Shown: piece by piece, positions 40,281 through 53,900 of the stretch
How the letters are laid out: each line of letters begins with the position of its first letter
Position numbering within the stretch: the first letter of the stretch is position 1
Source of the DNA: Baylisascaris procyonis
Taxonomy: Eukaryota; Nematoda; Chromadorea; Rhabditida; Ascarididae
DNA: 64,000 bases
Assembly: GCA_037389465.1 (NCBI GenBank)
Contig: JAZARR010000088.1
Coordinates: forward strand, 6,014,001 to 6,078,000
Direction of reading: 5' to 3'
Made by a program: the position numbers and the translations under genes
Notes under the pieces: model-generated
Told to the model about the DNA's origin: nothing
What the model saw: the letters and a program-made list of their open reading frames with translations, nothing else
Databases searched by the model: none

Positions 40281-42944
40281 CGAATTCGCATGCTGGTCCT
40301 GTCCAACCGGCTGCACACGTGCACGCGCCACTTTTTGAGTCGCACGCCCCATCATACATAGAAAGGCAGTGATTGATCCAATTCGCGCCATGCGAATCGG
40401 AGGGGCATTCTGAAAATTTGGAATATCCATGAACACAGCTCTGCACAACCATTGTTAATGGATGCTAAGGAAAACATATTGAGTATACCGAAAGCAGCAA
40501 ATTGGTGGATCATTGATTTCTCCAACATTAGTTCAACTTTTTTCGCGTCCACAAACCTATGGACGTAGAACAAATTTTTGAGATCGGTGATTTCAGAAAA
40601 ATAACACCGCCCTCTGTTTCACGAGAACACTTTCGCTCGCAGACAAACGTTTTTTCATATAATTTCGAACACCCTACAAGCCACAAGGTCAACCTATTAG
40701 CTACTTCACAACATATTGGCCAAAAAAAATCTTTTTAATCGAGTTTCCATCTGGAAAAAACCCCGCACCATTACTGCTTTTCGCCAACTGCTATTCTAGT
40801 GAAAATGGCTGATATTGCTTCGGTCGCCAGAATTTCACCTTCGTACTACCACGCTCGCGATTGCAGATGTAAAAGGAGGCATTTTCGCGACCGGCGAAAC
40901 ATAACGATCGACAGTTTTTGCATACATTAAGCAGAATTTATAATCTCCTCATGTCAATTTCAAAGAGACGTGAAAATATACCTTGCTCACAGTGCCGCCC
41001 CATAAATCGGGGAAGACGGTCACAAAATCCGCTCAATCCATCACAGAACCACCGTTACTGCAGGATCAGTCGAATTTGCAACCGGCGCCCCACCTGAAAA
41101 ATTCGAGTCAATAAAGCATACAAATAGCACCTAAATCTCACTTCATAGAAAACTGGTAAATTCAATAAGCCAATTAGAGACGACTTAATCAAAGCAATCA
41201 ACAACGTCATTTCTCAAATCATTTGAGATGCGCCTAGATTCGTTACTGTTCACCGATTCAAACAACGTGCATAGCAAATGTCCTCTCCTCTCTCATCCTT
41301 TAGCCTTTGTAAGAACGACGTCAAAATCGCGATTTATAGGCATAGCTATGCATATGCATTGCATGCTGAATACTGCAAACTTGTGTAGGCATTAGATAAC
41401 ACTTCACACAGCCGGCAGGTAGAAAAAACCAATGCTAGCATTTAATGGGCACAATTTGAAATTCAACTTTAACATGGAAAATGCAACAGGCCTGTTAGGC
41501 GGCGGGCATGGCGTCCTGCAATCGAGACCAGTCCAACCATCAGCACACCGACACTCGCCGGTCACTGGATGGCATTTCGTGAAGAAAGGAGACGCCTCTA
41601 TATCCCCTGAAAAGAAAGCGCGTATAGCTAACTGTAAATCTTTGTGCACTCCAAGGCCAGGAAGATTTCTTGACGAGAAATGTAACTGAAAGGTGAAACT
41701 CAGATTTTTCAGTGCAATACCTCGAAAACCCATCGTTACATCTACAACATGCCGGTGTGACTTGGAAAAAATTCCGATGCGTTTTCCCTAAGAGTTGTCA
41801 ACGCGAGGCTTGAAAAGAAGCAAAACCAAAAAAAAAGCAAAAAATCAACTAAGAATAAGCAATAACCAGTAGAAGAGCAATCGCAAATGTTGTTGCAATC
41901 ATCTCCGTACCGTCCATCAGGGCATGGCCTATCGCAGTGTTCACCCCTCCAACCAGCCTTGCACTTGCCGGCACCGCTCACCGGGTCACAGGTGCCGTTG
42001 TTCTGACAGGTGCACACACCTTCACACCTCGTACCGAAGCGACCGGCTTCACACACTGAAAAAAAAAATATCTTGCGAAGTTCGAGCGGTAGCAGGCTTT
42101 CAGCTTACCCCTTCCCCAATTGGACATCTTGCTTGCATATGGACATCTGCCTTTCTTCGCACATTTCTTAGCAATGATGTGAGTCGCAGTGTTTTATTGT
42201 GTCTTATTGTAAGTGTCATAAAGTGGTAAAGTAGAGCGAAACTGATCTACATAGAGAAAATGAAAAAAGAAATGAGGGAAGGGGTTAAAGATGTGACATA
42301 GTTGTACGACAAAGGTTAAAGTTATAGAGAAGTTGGCAAGGAAAAAGAAAATGAATCAGAAACAGTAAGGTGGAGGAATGCCTAAATTAAAGTGAACGAT
42401 GACAGTAGTTGAATAGAAAGCAAAGAGAGAACGATATGATGACAAACTATGGCGCACAACTTCGGAATGAAATTGCAATCATTCTTAGTCATCTATGAGT
42501 TGAGGCTAATGAGCCGACACACGTACACACATATACATGTGCAGAGCTATGGTGGTGGACAGATGCACAGACATGACATCATAATAATCGTCTTCAATAA
42601 GCATTAATGAACACATATAGAACGATTTTAAAATAGAGCTGACGAAACGCATTATTCACTACGAATAAAACAGTAATACGTGATAGGTACACACTTACGA
42701 TTAGCTGCAAGAACAAAGAACATTAACTTACGTAACTGACAGCTTTTGCCTCTGAAGCCAGGGAGACAAATGCATTCGCCGTCCACAGGATCGCACCTCA
42801 TACCCGGGTCACAAGCACATTTTCCAGCAAAACGTTCGCCAAACGAGCCCTCTTTGCAAGGCACATCGCATTTCTCATCACTCCACCCTGGTAAGCATTC
42901 GCAGAGCCTCATATAATCCACACCGAAACGACCTGCGGGACACA
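40281..42944 (-). pseudogene. EGF pseudo-exon cassette, unit 5
   Basis: Same five pseudo-exons and shared lesions: e 42944-42732, d 42055-41867, c 41606-41492, b 41093-40982, a 40409-40281. Confidence 0.92.
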
Positions 42945-44260
42945 CTAAAACAACCCATTTATATGCATAACTGACATGCACTACCTATAGCACTTATTGA
43001 AAGAAACCGGCAACGCTATCTAAAGGGTCAACATTATAAACGGGACGCGCATCCATATGTGATATTGAACCTTCACAACCTGTGTGCATGCATGCATGTA
43101 TACATATATACCTAATGTACATAAATATACACAGATGCATGCAAATCTGTCCAGTAAACGATTAAACCACAAAGATGTCATCACAAGAAAAGCTATGAAA
43201 TGTTAAGCTACAAGCAAAAAACAAGAACAAATTAAGAAACAAAAAGCTAATCGAAAAATAGAAACAAAAATATTTAAATGTGCATGCCGGATTGAAACTA
43301 CCGGAAATGCACATAGATAAGCGCAACTATAATACACATAAGCGGACGCATACAACGTCACCGCAATGTACTTTTATAATGCAAATTTGCAAAAGCAGAG
43401 AAAAATTCGCATTAGTCAAGCACAAGCCAATTAAAATTGTTTTGGTGCGGTTAAATTACGATCTCTGAACCCCCAACTCAACAGTAACCTAATCTAAACT
43501 CTTAATGTATAATGCACTCTGTAGATCGCAATGAAATTTTCTATCAAACGAACACTGCACTTGAAGCATATTAAACGAATAAATAAATGATTATGTTCGC
43601 TAGACGGATCCAACCGGCATGCAACTCACATAGGCAATAACGTTTAGTGCCGCATAATTCCTCTTATGGGATCATGAACGTCAATAAACGTAAAGTTCAG
43701 ATCACAGAAGTAATATGAGAATCGCCTAAGAACGGTTCTGTGTTCCGCTTTGCCGCAATAAACAATAGTGTTTCCCAGTAAAGTAACTTAATGAGTGCAT
43801 TCATACAATAAATGCCTAAAAATGTGCCTAAAAAGTCAATAACTGCTACAATTACTAGCGAATTGTACCCGAAACGATAATACAGTCACTTACTTGAAAG
43901 AAAACAATTTTATATTTCCATCTATTAAAAGTAAACCGCAAATTGAAAAAATAGGCCACTGACAGGCTCAATAACAGTAAGCCGACCAATGCTCGAACAG
44001 TGTCTGCGACTACAATACGCCATAAGTGCCGACAACAGATATTTCGGTTGGCTGGGAAACTTAGCACAGGCTAAAATTGAGGGACCGGTGGTGGGTGGTG
44101 ATCGACAGGCAAATAACGCGTTCGCCTACCCGAGAGTCGGCTGACTGCTCAACCCTCGTAACGTAACCCAGGCAAAATGGGCGCTCTACAAAGACAGTGA
44201 GGGACACTCGACCAAAAGCGCAAACGCGTCGCTGAGGTGCAGATAGATGCTGGCTGCCTA

Positions 44261-47200
44261 TGAATGCGCTTTTTTGCAGTAGTCTGTTATACGAAGAACA
44301 CGTTTGCACAAGCGAGCACTATCCTTTTCTACTCAAGTGGAAATCAAATGTGTTTTGTAAGAATACCGCGTTTTTACACATCCGAGCACAAAATGGTATG
44401 ATTCCTTTACAAAGCAATGCACCAACATGAATCCATGGTATTTTCCAATTCATCAACTCTAAGACGCATACACTTACTAAATACTGTACTGTTTTTAAAT
44501 TGCTACAATACTGTTGCGTAGAAGAATACCGGAAAGCCTTCGCTGATTAGTCTAATCTCATTTTGGAATACTGCACTCAAGCATGGTCGCCATTTGTGAA
44601 GAAGGGTATCAGGATAGTTGTGAAAGCTCAACTGCGCTTCACTAAAGTGGCTTTCAGAATTGCATGTCACGACCGTTCCAGCCTAATTATGAGCAGCAGC
44701 TCCTTCATTCAAAACCTTTTTAACGGTTTTTCAGAGATTCTCTTCCGCAGTCAGACCTGGAGGAAGTTACGCACTGATGTGTTCAATTCATTTCCTTTCT
44801 GTGTTCTTCCCATTCGAAAAGCACTCAGTAGCAAAGCCACCCTTACTTCTACGCACAGTAGGACAATTTAAAGTTATATACCTTCGAAATCCACCCACAG
44901 CTATGTCGAACTGCGTGAACCCCCAAATTCGTTGTGCTGTTTCATAACAGTTTTGAACCTTCACGAAAGAGTCGATATACATCACATGGTCAAAAAATAA
45001 ACACGAATCCCATCAACGGAGTTTCAAAAATTCGGCTCTTTGACAGTGTTCGACTACTATGGACGACAGTTGCTTTGCTTAACAATCAATGCTTCCTAGT
45101 ATACGAGCAGCATTGCAAAAAAACTCAAACTTCGAACGCTGCGTAATGCGGACACGAAATGATTAAGCAAAACGTTGCCTACGTATAGCACCTTACAACA
45201 TTTGACTCATAAACAATATGCGAAACACTATCACGCATCTTGCCACCCACATATCTTCGCTTATCAACTGAGAACGAAACGCTGTGACTGCATTTTAAGA
45301 CACCCACTGACAACCATTAAATCAAACTAACTTCGTTTAACACCCAAAAGTTTCATGAAACGAGGAAGGGAAACGATGAACTCCTAGCTATTCTAATTTA
45401 CAGCCCATGCATTAGCATATATTATTCGGGGAGAGAGGAAAGAGGGAGGAGGGAGGCAGGCGGAAGAAAGAGGCATTTTCGGGGAAGTTTCCAATACGGA
45501 ACCTTCGCAACGACGATTGCAGACTGTAACAAAAGACAATGAAGCACATTCTTTTATATTATTTCCGCTATCAAAATAAAAAATAAAAAACATAACTCTA
45601 AATTGTCCTGTAATTACAACACATTATGAACGAATTTGAAAAATTCACAACGACCTATTCCCTGATCTTCACAATGTACTTCATTTAGCATATCTCACAT
45701 TAAAAGAAACTACTATTTACCTCCACTTGTCATCCCTCTTGCCCGCACCGCCACGCTACCAGCCCAATACTTTCAAAACTTATGTTAAACGGAATATCTG
45801 CTAATATCAGAGGAGTTGAATAGAAACATAATCGATGAGGATGTTGCTTACGAACGTTTACACCCATATGACGAATATCGTTCATAATGCCCTATTATGC
45901 GAATCTATTATAGTGAAATAGAGCACAATTGTGACAAACTTCTATCACATTAGCACAAAAGCATTAAACATGATGCAGTTATGGCGCTATGTGATCACTA
46001 CTATCTTCCTTGAATAATGAGTGACTTAGAAAAAGCGACCGAAAGAAACGCTAAAGAAGGTAAAAAAAGATCGTCCAATGTTTAGTGTCACCTGAATAAT
46101 CCTGAATCAACTTCTTAGTGATTGCAGAATAACTATGAGAAGCATCTCACATAGGTAGAACTTTGTGCATAATAAATGTCAATTGATATAGATGCATATG
46201 CAAGCACAAACTTTCTTTAGGAGAGAGCGAAATTTATTAGCTTCAATCTCAACGTATATCTATAATAGTCAAACCACCAAACGAAGCACTAAGACCCACC
46301 ACTCTGCCATAGTCGATCGTTTATATATTGCGGCGATCAAACGAGCTCGACGACCCAACAAACCCTACCGAACAATTTATAGACTAACCCCCTTGCTGGC
46401 CTTTAACTATTTTCGAACAATAGCAATGAATCTCAAACAATGAACAATAAAGCAATTAGAAGTAGCGTAGCACAACGGCAAATGTACGATTACAATGCGG
46501 CCGAAAATTTTCAAATCTCAACGATTGTGAAATCAATAAAGAAAGTGCACGTGGCAGTTGGATGAGATTGAATCAATGGGTTATATATGGCAGTGGTGAT
46601 TATATGCTTTCTTCATAACGACACTCACTTAAGAAGGATAAAACTAATTAGAAAAGGGTAATAAGGGAGCGGTAAATGATACAATGAAAATTTAGTACGA
46701 TGTTTCTCTAGAAGCTATTGCCGACTGAACTTTAAAAGGCATCTATGTAACGGCAGCATACCAGAAACAGCGATCATCACGATGAGGCTAAGTGACGATG
46801 GGATAGTTGACACAAGACAAACATAGGCACAAACCAAAAACCATAGTGGCCAAATACCGTCCACAAACAACTCTGTCCCTTGGACTACTCTCTCACTGCA
46901 GACAAGATAAAAAGCCACACCACCAAGCTTCCCAAGATCCAAGCGATTAGACCACAAATTCGAATAAACACCTTCCTTTAGTAAAACAACAAGAAGGATG
47001 CTTCAATCCTATAGCGTTATCACATCAATAATGAGGAGCAATACTTTAAAAACTATAAAGAAAAAGAACAGCTCTCCTCAAAAACAACCAACACCTAACA
47101 TAAATGGCAGCAACAATGACTAACAAAAACAGCACCGCACCACACATATGAGTGACGTAATCGCCCTTTCAATTGGGCTGTGTCTTACAGATCAAAACAA

Positions 47201-47933
47201 AGTCTGATAGTAACACAAGCAATACAAACACAATCATTTCCATATCACTCGGTTGATGACCACACTCGTCGATTAGCCAATCTTCACTTCTATCGTTTCC
47301 GACGAAATTGATACTCCGGTAGATCGCCCCTTGTTGCAACGCTTTCCGTATCTGTAATAAAGCACAACTTAGAACATACATAAAATACACAAACCAATTA
47401 TGAAATCAGAAAATAAGTGATTAATAATGAGGCGAACGTAAACTTCCAACACAGACAACAATTCCCTCACAGATGCGGCTAGTTTTCATAATAGCATCAT
47501 TGATGAAATGAAATTAAATTTATAAATAAAACAAACAAGGGCACAGCAGCATAACGCGAAAATGAAAAAATGTATAAGCAAACAAAAAATTCAAGAAAGC
47601 TTATCCAGCTGCACCCTTAAGGATATACAATACAGACTCTGCTATGAAAATCACTCTGGCAGCTTGACCAAACTGCGACGCAATAGCACTCCTTGCTACA
47701 CTTAACAGTATCCTATTTGTGGCCACAATGATATCGGGTAGGGCATAAATTAACTGTCCGATATATTCTAGTCGCCGCACATGTCAAAACCAACAACTAA
47801 AGTCTCTGATACGCCGAAAGTAATGAGCGAAAAGAGGAATAAGAACGCTTTCATACTTGGACCGATCGTGAAGAAAGTCTTACAAATGCTAGGGAATCTT
47901 CAGAAAATTTATTGTCGCTTATAGAATGCAACA
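44261..47933. repeat. Tandem-array unit 6, partial (part A only)
   Basis: It matches the first 3,673 bp of the unit, with private substitutions at 44298 and 46509. It then shows four mismatches within 20 bp (47882, 47889, 47899, 47901) and loses all similarity after 47933, where unique sequence begins. The array therefore carries six copies of part A and five copies of the rest. Confidence 0.96.
44506..44871 (+). mobile_element. Retrotransposon RT fragment, unit 6 (partial unit)
   Basis: Identical copy of the unit 1 relic, with its open frame at 44563-44871. It shows that part A was present at the right-hand end of the array too. Confidence 0.5.
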
Positions 47934-48180
47934 TACTTACAAATGAAATCTTACAGTCTCAACCTACACAGCAATACAAGCTTTTTGCAGCTGCAATAAA
48001 ACACTTCAACGAAGAGAACAGTGAGTACCTCATAGAATAAGTGACACTTGCCGCTCTTTCTTACTTAAAATGCAATATCTGCATCATATGTTTAGTCACT
48101 GCGTCATTCTTCGACTTTCCCGCAATCAACCTTACAATATTTTTAATAAAAAATTTCACCAACATAACGACTAAAAAATT

Positions 48181-48310
48181 TCACTTCAGCAACGGATCGT
48201 AATCTGTTCGTTGATCCAACCGGCGCGAAGAACCAATCAGCATGACAGCATTAGTAAAGAAGTTTATTAAATCATAAGCGGCAGTCATTAGCGCAAAAAT
48301 TGGTAACTGA
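48181..48310 (-). CDS. Possible C-terminal exon of a membrane protein; unidentified
   Basis: A strong acceptor, TAATATTTCAG, precedes a phase-0 open stretch of 42 codons with one hydrophobic segment (LPIFALMTAAYDLINFF...AVMLIG). A charged tail follows, ending DYDPLLK and a TGA stop. An acidic residue followed by a dileucine (DYDPLL) resembles the D/E-x-x-x-L-L sorting signal of lysosomal or endosomal membrane proteins. No partner exon is assigned; EGF exon 14 leaves in phase 1 and cannot join it directly. Confidence 0.25.
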
Positions 48311-50762
48311 AATATTAGTGAGTCATATCCTCGGAGGAAACCCGTCCAATACAACCCCTTGCCCTTCCTCAACTTCAGTCTTATCATCTGATTCCTCTCC
48401 CCAATTTACTGCGATTCATAACTATGTTTGTTTCATGAAATTAGCAGGTTTATTTACCTACTTCAAAGCAGATATCAAATGAAGTAAGAACACCTAGTCA
48501 CCTTTCGGCCATCATTCCTTAGGAGAAATTACTTTAACTGAACTTCACCCCCATTTGAAAAAAAAAAAACGCCAAAAGCAGTACTATATAATCATTTAAC
48601 TCAAATAACCTACAAAATATTTTACTAAACAATAACGACATAGTAAAAACAAACAAGCGTTTGCAACATAAGAGAACAATCTAATGAATTAAACTCGATA
48701 AAATAAAGAGGCTTCTAATAAGTTGCCGGTGAACGTAAAATGTACTAGGTTAAAATTGCTGGTACATCCAGCAGTGGGTAAAGGGATTACTCCAAATAAA
48801 AACCAGAACACTGCAATTGATATTATTCATCTATGACACAGGGATGGAAAAACATATGTTCCTCTTTCGTCGAGAAAAAACATACGTGCCCGTTCCCTCG
48901 ACTTTCGGCAAATACAACTAGCTGTGCAGATAGTTTCTTGAAATATGAAGGAAATGTCTAAGTTCTATGCGCTACGACCAAAACTTCCCGGTTTTTCGAG
49001 TATTCATTCGAAATTCGCCCATTGTGGAGCCTATTTTAACAATCTCCAAGTCTACGATGGCCCTTAACAACTAGAGCTAGACAAAAGTGAGTATCATAGG
49101 TGGATTAGGCCGGTATTCAAAAAAGGCGTAACTGTAAAGACGCGGAACCTAATTTGAGAAATCACCTTTATCCGAAATATATGGGATACTATACCGATGG
49201 GGACGAAGGCCCTCAGGGACAACATTTTCGGGCATCTGGAGCCAAGAAAACATCGCACAAAACAACCAAAAGCCCAACTTGAACAAAATCCAATAGCAGC
49301 AGTAAGTCATGCCGAAAAAATGGCGAGCTCAAGCAAGTGCACAAACGTACCTTACCTTTACAGACCTCGTCTGTTAGTCACCTCTAAAATCTATGCGATA
49401 TTAATCCATCTAAAACTTTTCGCCAAACGACCAATGCAGCAAACGCTGTAAATACCGTTGTGTAACCTTGAAATCTCTGCATGACCTTTATGCGCAAAAA
49501 AACATTCCGACCAAGAAGAGGCATAGAAAACAAATACAGCTAAACAGTAAGAAAATGCACTTAATAAAGATCAATAAAATGTCCATTTGAAGCAAATATA
49601 GTCTTAACGGCTAGCTAATCTAAGGATGCACTTTTTTCAACAACTCTTTCCTGTAAAATTTTCATCGTTGGTTGAAATTTCTAAAGAAAATTTCCAATCT
49701 TCATAATTTTTATCAACAATATGAATGACTGAACGAACAAAAGCATTACACCTGCGGATTGGTTTCAAAGCAAATGCTAAAAATCTCAGGACAGTGGTCC
49801 CAAAATGTGACATGACTGGTGAATGATTTCTGAGGTACCATGACATCACTATACAAAATTCACAACAATACATCAGACAGACTCAGTACGGTGGCAAACA
49901 ACATATCGACACCTGCGAAAATCTAGATAAAACAACTATATAAAATAATTTAACATTAGTCTCGTTTATTAACATTAGTATTAGGTTCTATGTTTTTTTA
50001 GTATTCAGTTTCCAGAACCTTGCATGAAATTTTAGTCAACCCAACGTTCGGAGAGCACAAAAATTCGAAAGTGTCGAAAATTCAAGGCCACACAAAAAAA
50101 ATTAGTTAAGAGGCAACACTAGCTGTGAACTGTGATTATATGAAGGGCTACGGCGAAGTACTGTCCAGCATGATTCGGCTACCCACCAAAAGCGCCCAAA
50201 ACCAGCCCTGAGCTTCCGACATTTAAACAAATGTGGAATTATTGGACTGGAAAAATATAAAGCTTTACAGCGCAATGCTCTGAATAAACTTGGAACTACT
50301 TCAAAGATCCATAATAAATTCTGTAAAAGGGCAAAAATTGTCATCTGTAAATCCTCGACACTAGATGAGGCTTTCAAATTTCTTTGAGCAAAGTTACATG
50401 ATAAAACGAAAGGACTTCATTGAAATACCATACACTTGGATACGGACACTATAGTACTGCCACTCCAGTCCTGATCCTTCGGCATCAATTAGGACGAGGA
50501 CTGCGCAGGAACAAATACTGATGGGATAAACGAGCCGTTCAAAGCAATTTAAAACCACTTTTGAAATGCCAAAATGAGGCGTGTTTGTGTCTTCATGCAT
50601 AGGGACCATACTCAACTAGTTTAAAACGGAACCACCATTCACTAAGTGGGAAAAAAATAAGATATCAACTTCCCACTGGAAGTTCTCCATCGGTTATGTT
50701 AGAAGTTTGGGTAATAATTTCAGAACGGTCGAAAGGTAAACTTATGTAGACCCAATACCCTC

Positions 50763-50800
50763 GCATAAGTTTACCTGTACTACGATAGGTAAACTTATGC
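50763..50800. repeat. Perfect 14-bp inverted repeat with a third copy nearby
   Basis: GCATAAGTTTACCT (50763-50776) and AGGTAAACTTATGC (50787-50800) form an exact 14-bp stem around a 10-nt loop. A further 13-bp copy of the second arm lies at 50734-50746. It is immediately downstream, in gene orientation, of exon 14. Function unknown. Confidence 0.8.
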
Positions 50801-50861
50801 AAATGTAATGCACCTACTTCCCGAATTTTGCATCAATTAAGAATCGTTCAAAGCAACTGAC

Positions 50862-50999
50862 CAGTGTATTCGTGTTGACAGGTTGCACCAAAATAGCCTG
50901 GTGCACACGAGCACTGTCCCGTTACTCGATCACACTTCGCTCCGTTATAGCACTCACAACGTTCGGCACAATTTTTGCCGAAGCGACCTGGTCGACAAG
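50862..50999 (-). CDS. EGF-repeat gene exon 14, last exon identified
   Basis: 138 nt, phase 1 to phase 1, after a TTATTTGCAG acceptor and before a GTCAGT donor. It encodes [20 protein letters not shown] and [14 protein letters not shown], and ends CQHEYT plus a split codon. No phase-compatible EGF exon, and no obvious tail exon, was found further left in the unique spacer, so the gene's 3' end is unresolved. It could lie beyond the tandem array. Confidence 0.87.
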
Positions 51000-53900
51000 C
51001 TGCAAATAAGAGTGTCAACGCTTCGTTGCATTGCGAAAAGGTTTTTTTCTCGTTAACCAACTTGACTTCAGGATGTGACTATTTTTAACAGCTGCTTGAT
51101 TGAACTGCTACTGAATAGCATCATCTTATAATGAAGAGAGCTGGTAAGAATCAAATGTTGAAAGCACACTTCAATGTTTCCATCCATTTCAAATAAGGCA
51201 TATTTTTTAATAGCAAACGATTTAAAAGAAATATGTCGTAGAAATAGGAAACATTCTGTATGCGAACGACTGCGAGAAGAAAAAGTTAGCGCGAACAATT
51301 AAATTTTATCAGCGGTATAAGTGCTTGGGAAACCCATCCAAAATGTCCCTTGCATGGAAACTAATCTAATTACAAGGTCACGAGGTCGTCCAAGGCATCG
51401 AATTATCCCCGAAATCCCCTATGGAATAAAGCACGATGTGTCTCCGGCCGTTAATCCGCCACATAAACAACTCCTCGGGAGTATCCGAAAATTATAACTG
51501 CAATGGGTTTTATTTCTATGGTATGCCGACAACTAGAAACACATATTGCCTCATTCAAAAATTATCTGGAGGGTATCTGAAGCTCAAATAAGTTGGCCTT
51601 TAATTAGGTTTATTTGATATGCTTCAGCTTCACAGCCTCCCTTGCTGCGTGTAGACTTATGACCACCAACTACGAAGAGACAGCAGAATAAAAAAAGAGA
51701 ACCAGGGAAGCACTTCCAAACTGCCCGTACAACGTGGCATAGATTGGTTTTTTTCCTACTGGATATTTTGAAAATGTGAGCCAGCTTCATTTCTATGGTG
51801 AGCACGAGGAGCGCGAGGTCGTCACCAATTGCTGGGTGACCTTAACAACACCTTCACGAGAACAACAAAGTGAAGCTCATTTCATTGAACGCCGTTCGCT
51901 TCAGGAGACATATTTTTCGATAACTGCCCACATGAAATAGCGCAACTTTCAGAGATAAGCCACGTAAGATTTGTGAAGGAAAGAAAAGAACCTTGTCTGC
52001 ATTGGGTGCCGTGCAATCCCATCGGGCACTCGCACTGCCCTGTCCGAGGATCACAAGAAAAGTCACCGCAGTCACATTTCAACTGGCAGTGAGGGCCATA
52101 TGTATTATTGGTACATGATTGTTCGCACTGAAATCAAGCAACAGTTGAATGGTAATCGCATATTGGCCAACCAAAAGTAACATTCCCTCTACAGCTAAGA
52201 CTTCAATATCTCATGATCACTGCTACAAATAAATGTATCGTCAGGAGTTAGTAATATGGGAGCTAGTAATGATGATATGAATAAATACAAATACTGGTAT
52301 TACAGTGCAAAAAGGTTATCTCAGCAAGAGATGGTCGCTCATAGTGCAAGCTGCTGAAGTGATAGCGATGCTAAGGCATATTCCCAAATGCTGAATAGTA
52401 AACAAAACTGTATACTATCAATAATGCGCATGTGTTATATCGTTCTTGATGCCATTATCTCACAGCCAGTAGTAATTCAGATGAGAAATTATTCACCTAG
52501 CAGAACATAAAGCGCTATCGAAGAAGTTTAAAAAACGAGTGATAACAGTGGAAGAGTAATAACCTGATCTCCAAAGAAGCCCGGCGGACAAAGACACTGC
52601 CCATCACCGGGATCACAGGTCGCACCATTCTGGCAGTTGCAACTTTGACTGCAGTACCAACCGTAGAAACCCGGCGGACACGCTAAAAATGAAAAATTAT
52701 CACATAAAGTAAACTAAGCAATAATAAACAAGAGTGGGCAATAAACCACCGCTGTTTTAACGGTGAAGGCCTCATGTCGAAAGAAATGAAAAAAAAAATT
52801 GGCTACCTGCATCCCCTAAATTTCTCGAGTGACCTCCACAACTAAATTGTTTCCCTAGTGTTTGCTTCAGATTGACAGTTAAATTCTTCTTTATTACAAA
52901 AAACATCGTTTATGAAGTGTAAGCTGTGCTGGAAGCATTACGACAAAGGAAAACAGATTTTCCTAAAAGATAGAGCGCACTCTTCCTAGGATGGATATTG
53001 CTTAAGGGCATTTCAGAACATCAGACGTATTTCTTCAACTGTTTTAGGCGATGCTCAATGTAACGCCCGAAAGAAGTGTCGATATAAATTTCAATTGAAA
53101 ATCGCCGAAATGCTACAGCTAAGTGGTGATATATCAGCTATCGCCAACATCCTTGTCAAATAACTCTACTAGACTATGAAAATGCTTTTGGATGCACATT
53201 CTGAAACAGACCGCTCGCGACCTTCTTCACATTAACTGTTTACATTACCCCTTTCTCCCCACCTCTCCCCCTTCCCCCCCCCCCTCCTCCCTCCCCATTA
53301 GTCTATAAAGGATACATTGTAAAACGAATCTAAAGCATTAAAGGATTCAAAGCACATCAGAATGACTTGACAGTTCAGTGATCAGACCACAGACCCTCCC
53401 ATGTTATTTTCTATAAACAGCCTTTCTCCATGCCTATATCGCCTCAAGAAGTCTACTTGGAACAATAACAATATCGTGCGACAATAAAAATGGAACGAAA
53501 AGAGGTAAAATAGTAGCAAAACATCAGCAAAATTGAGTCCAACAATACTTTAAAATGGACCTGGCGTGGAGTAGAAGCTCACGAAGAATTCAGATAAACT
53601 CGATCTTTTTTCTAATACTGGTGAATAAAATCATGCAAAACCAACTGAATTGGCAGCGAGTTCCATATCTTCCTATCGGGCAATCACAGCATCCCTGCAC
53701 AGGGTCACATCTCGCTTCCCCATGACACTCGCAGTCCATCGTGCAGTTCATTCCGTACTTTCCAGATGGACACGGCTGCTCGCATGTTGGTCCCGTATAT
53801 CCCAACGAACACCTGAACCACATCTACCAGTTCATCTTTTCTCATCTATTAGTCACGATTCATTCATATTTGCGAATCGTTCAGTTGCCTTAGGTTTCCT

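Larger units (their letters stand above)
35701..44260. repeat. Tandem-array unit 5 (8,560 bp), last complete unit
   Basis: Direct repeat lacking the 12-bp purine segment. It carries T at 42582 as in unit 4, fold-back G-run lengths as in unit 3, and the longest 3' C run (13, near 40079-40091). Confidence 0.97.
47934..50861. other. Unique spacer between the array and the last EGF exon
   Basis: No EGF exon or complete gene found. The only structured items are a candidate terminal exon at 48181-48310 and a small hairpin at 50763-50800, listed separately. Open frames at 49197-49451 (plus), 50102-50377 (minus) and 50394-50615 (minus) show no recognisable motif. This is either the 3' flank or a long intron of the EGF gene. 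Confidence 0.6.

Noticed and set aside
1445..47933. CRISPR-like, satellite or rDNA-type repeat
   Set aside because: The 8.56-kb period, composite content and presence of pseudo-exons exclude CRISPR and simple satellites; no rRNA sequence is present.
53268..53290. C-rich tract as a regulatory element
   Set aside because: Mononucleotide C runs also occur at 58558-58574 and in the fold-back elements; nothing ties this one to a function.
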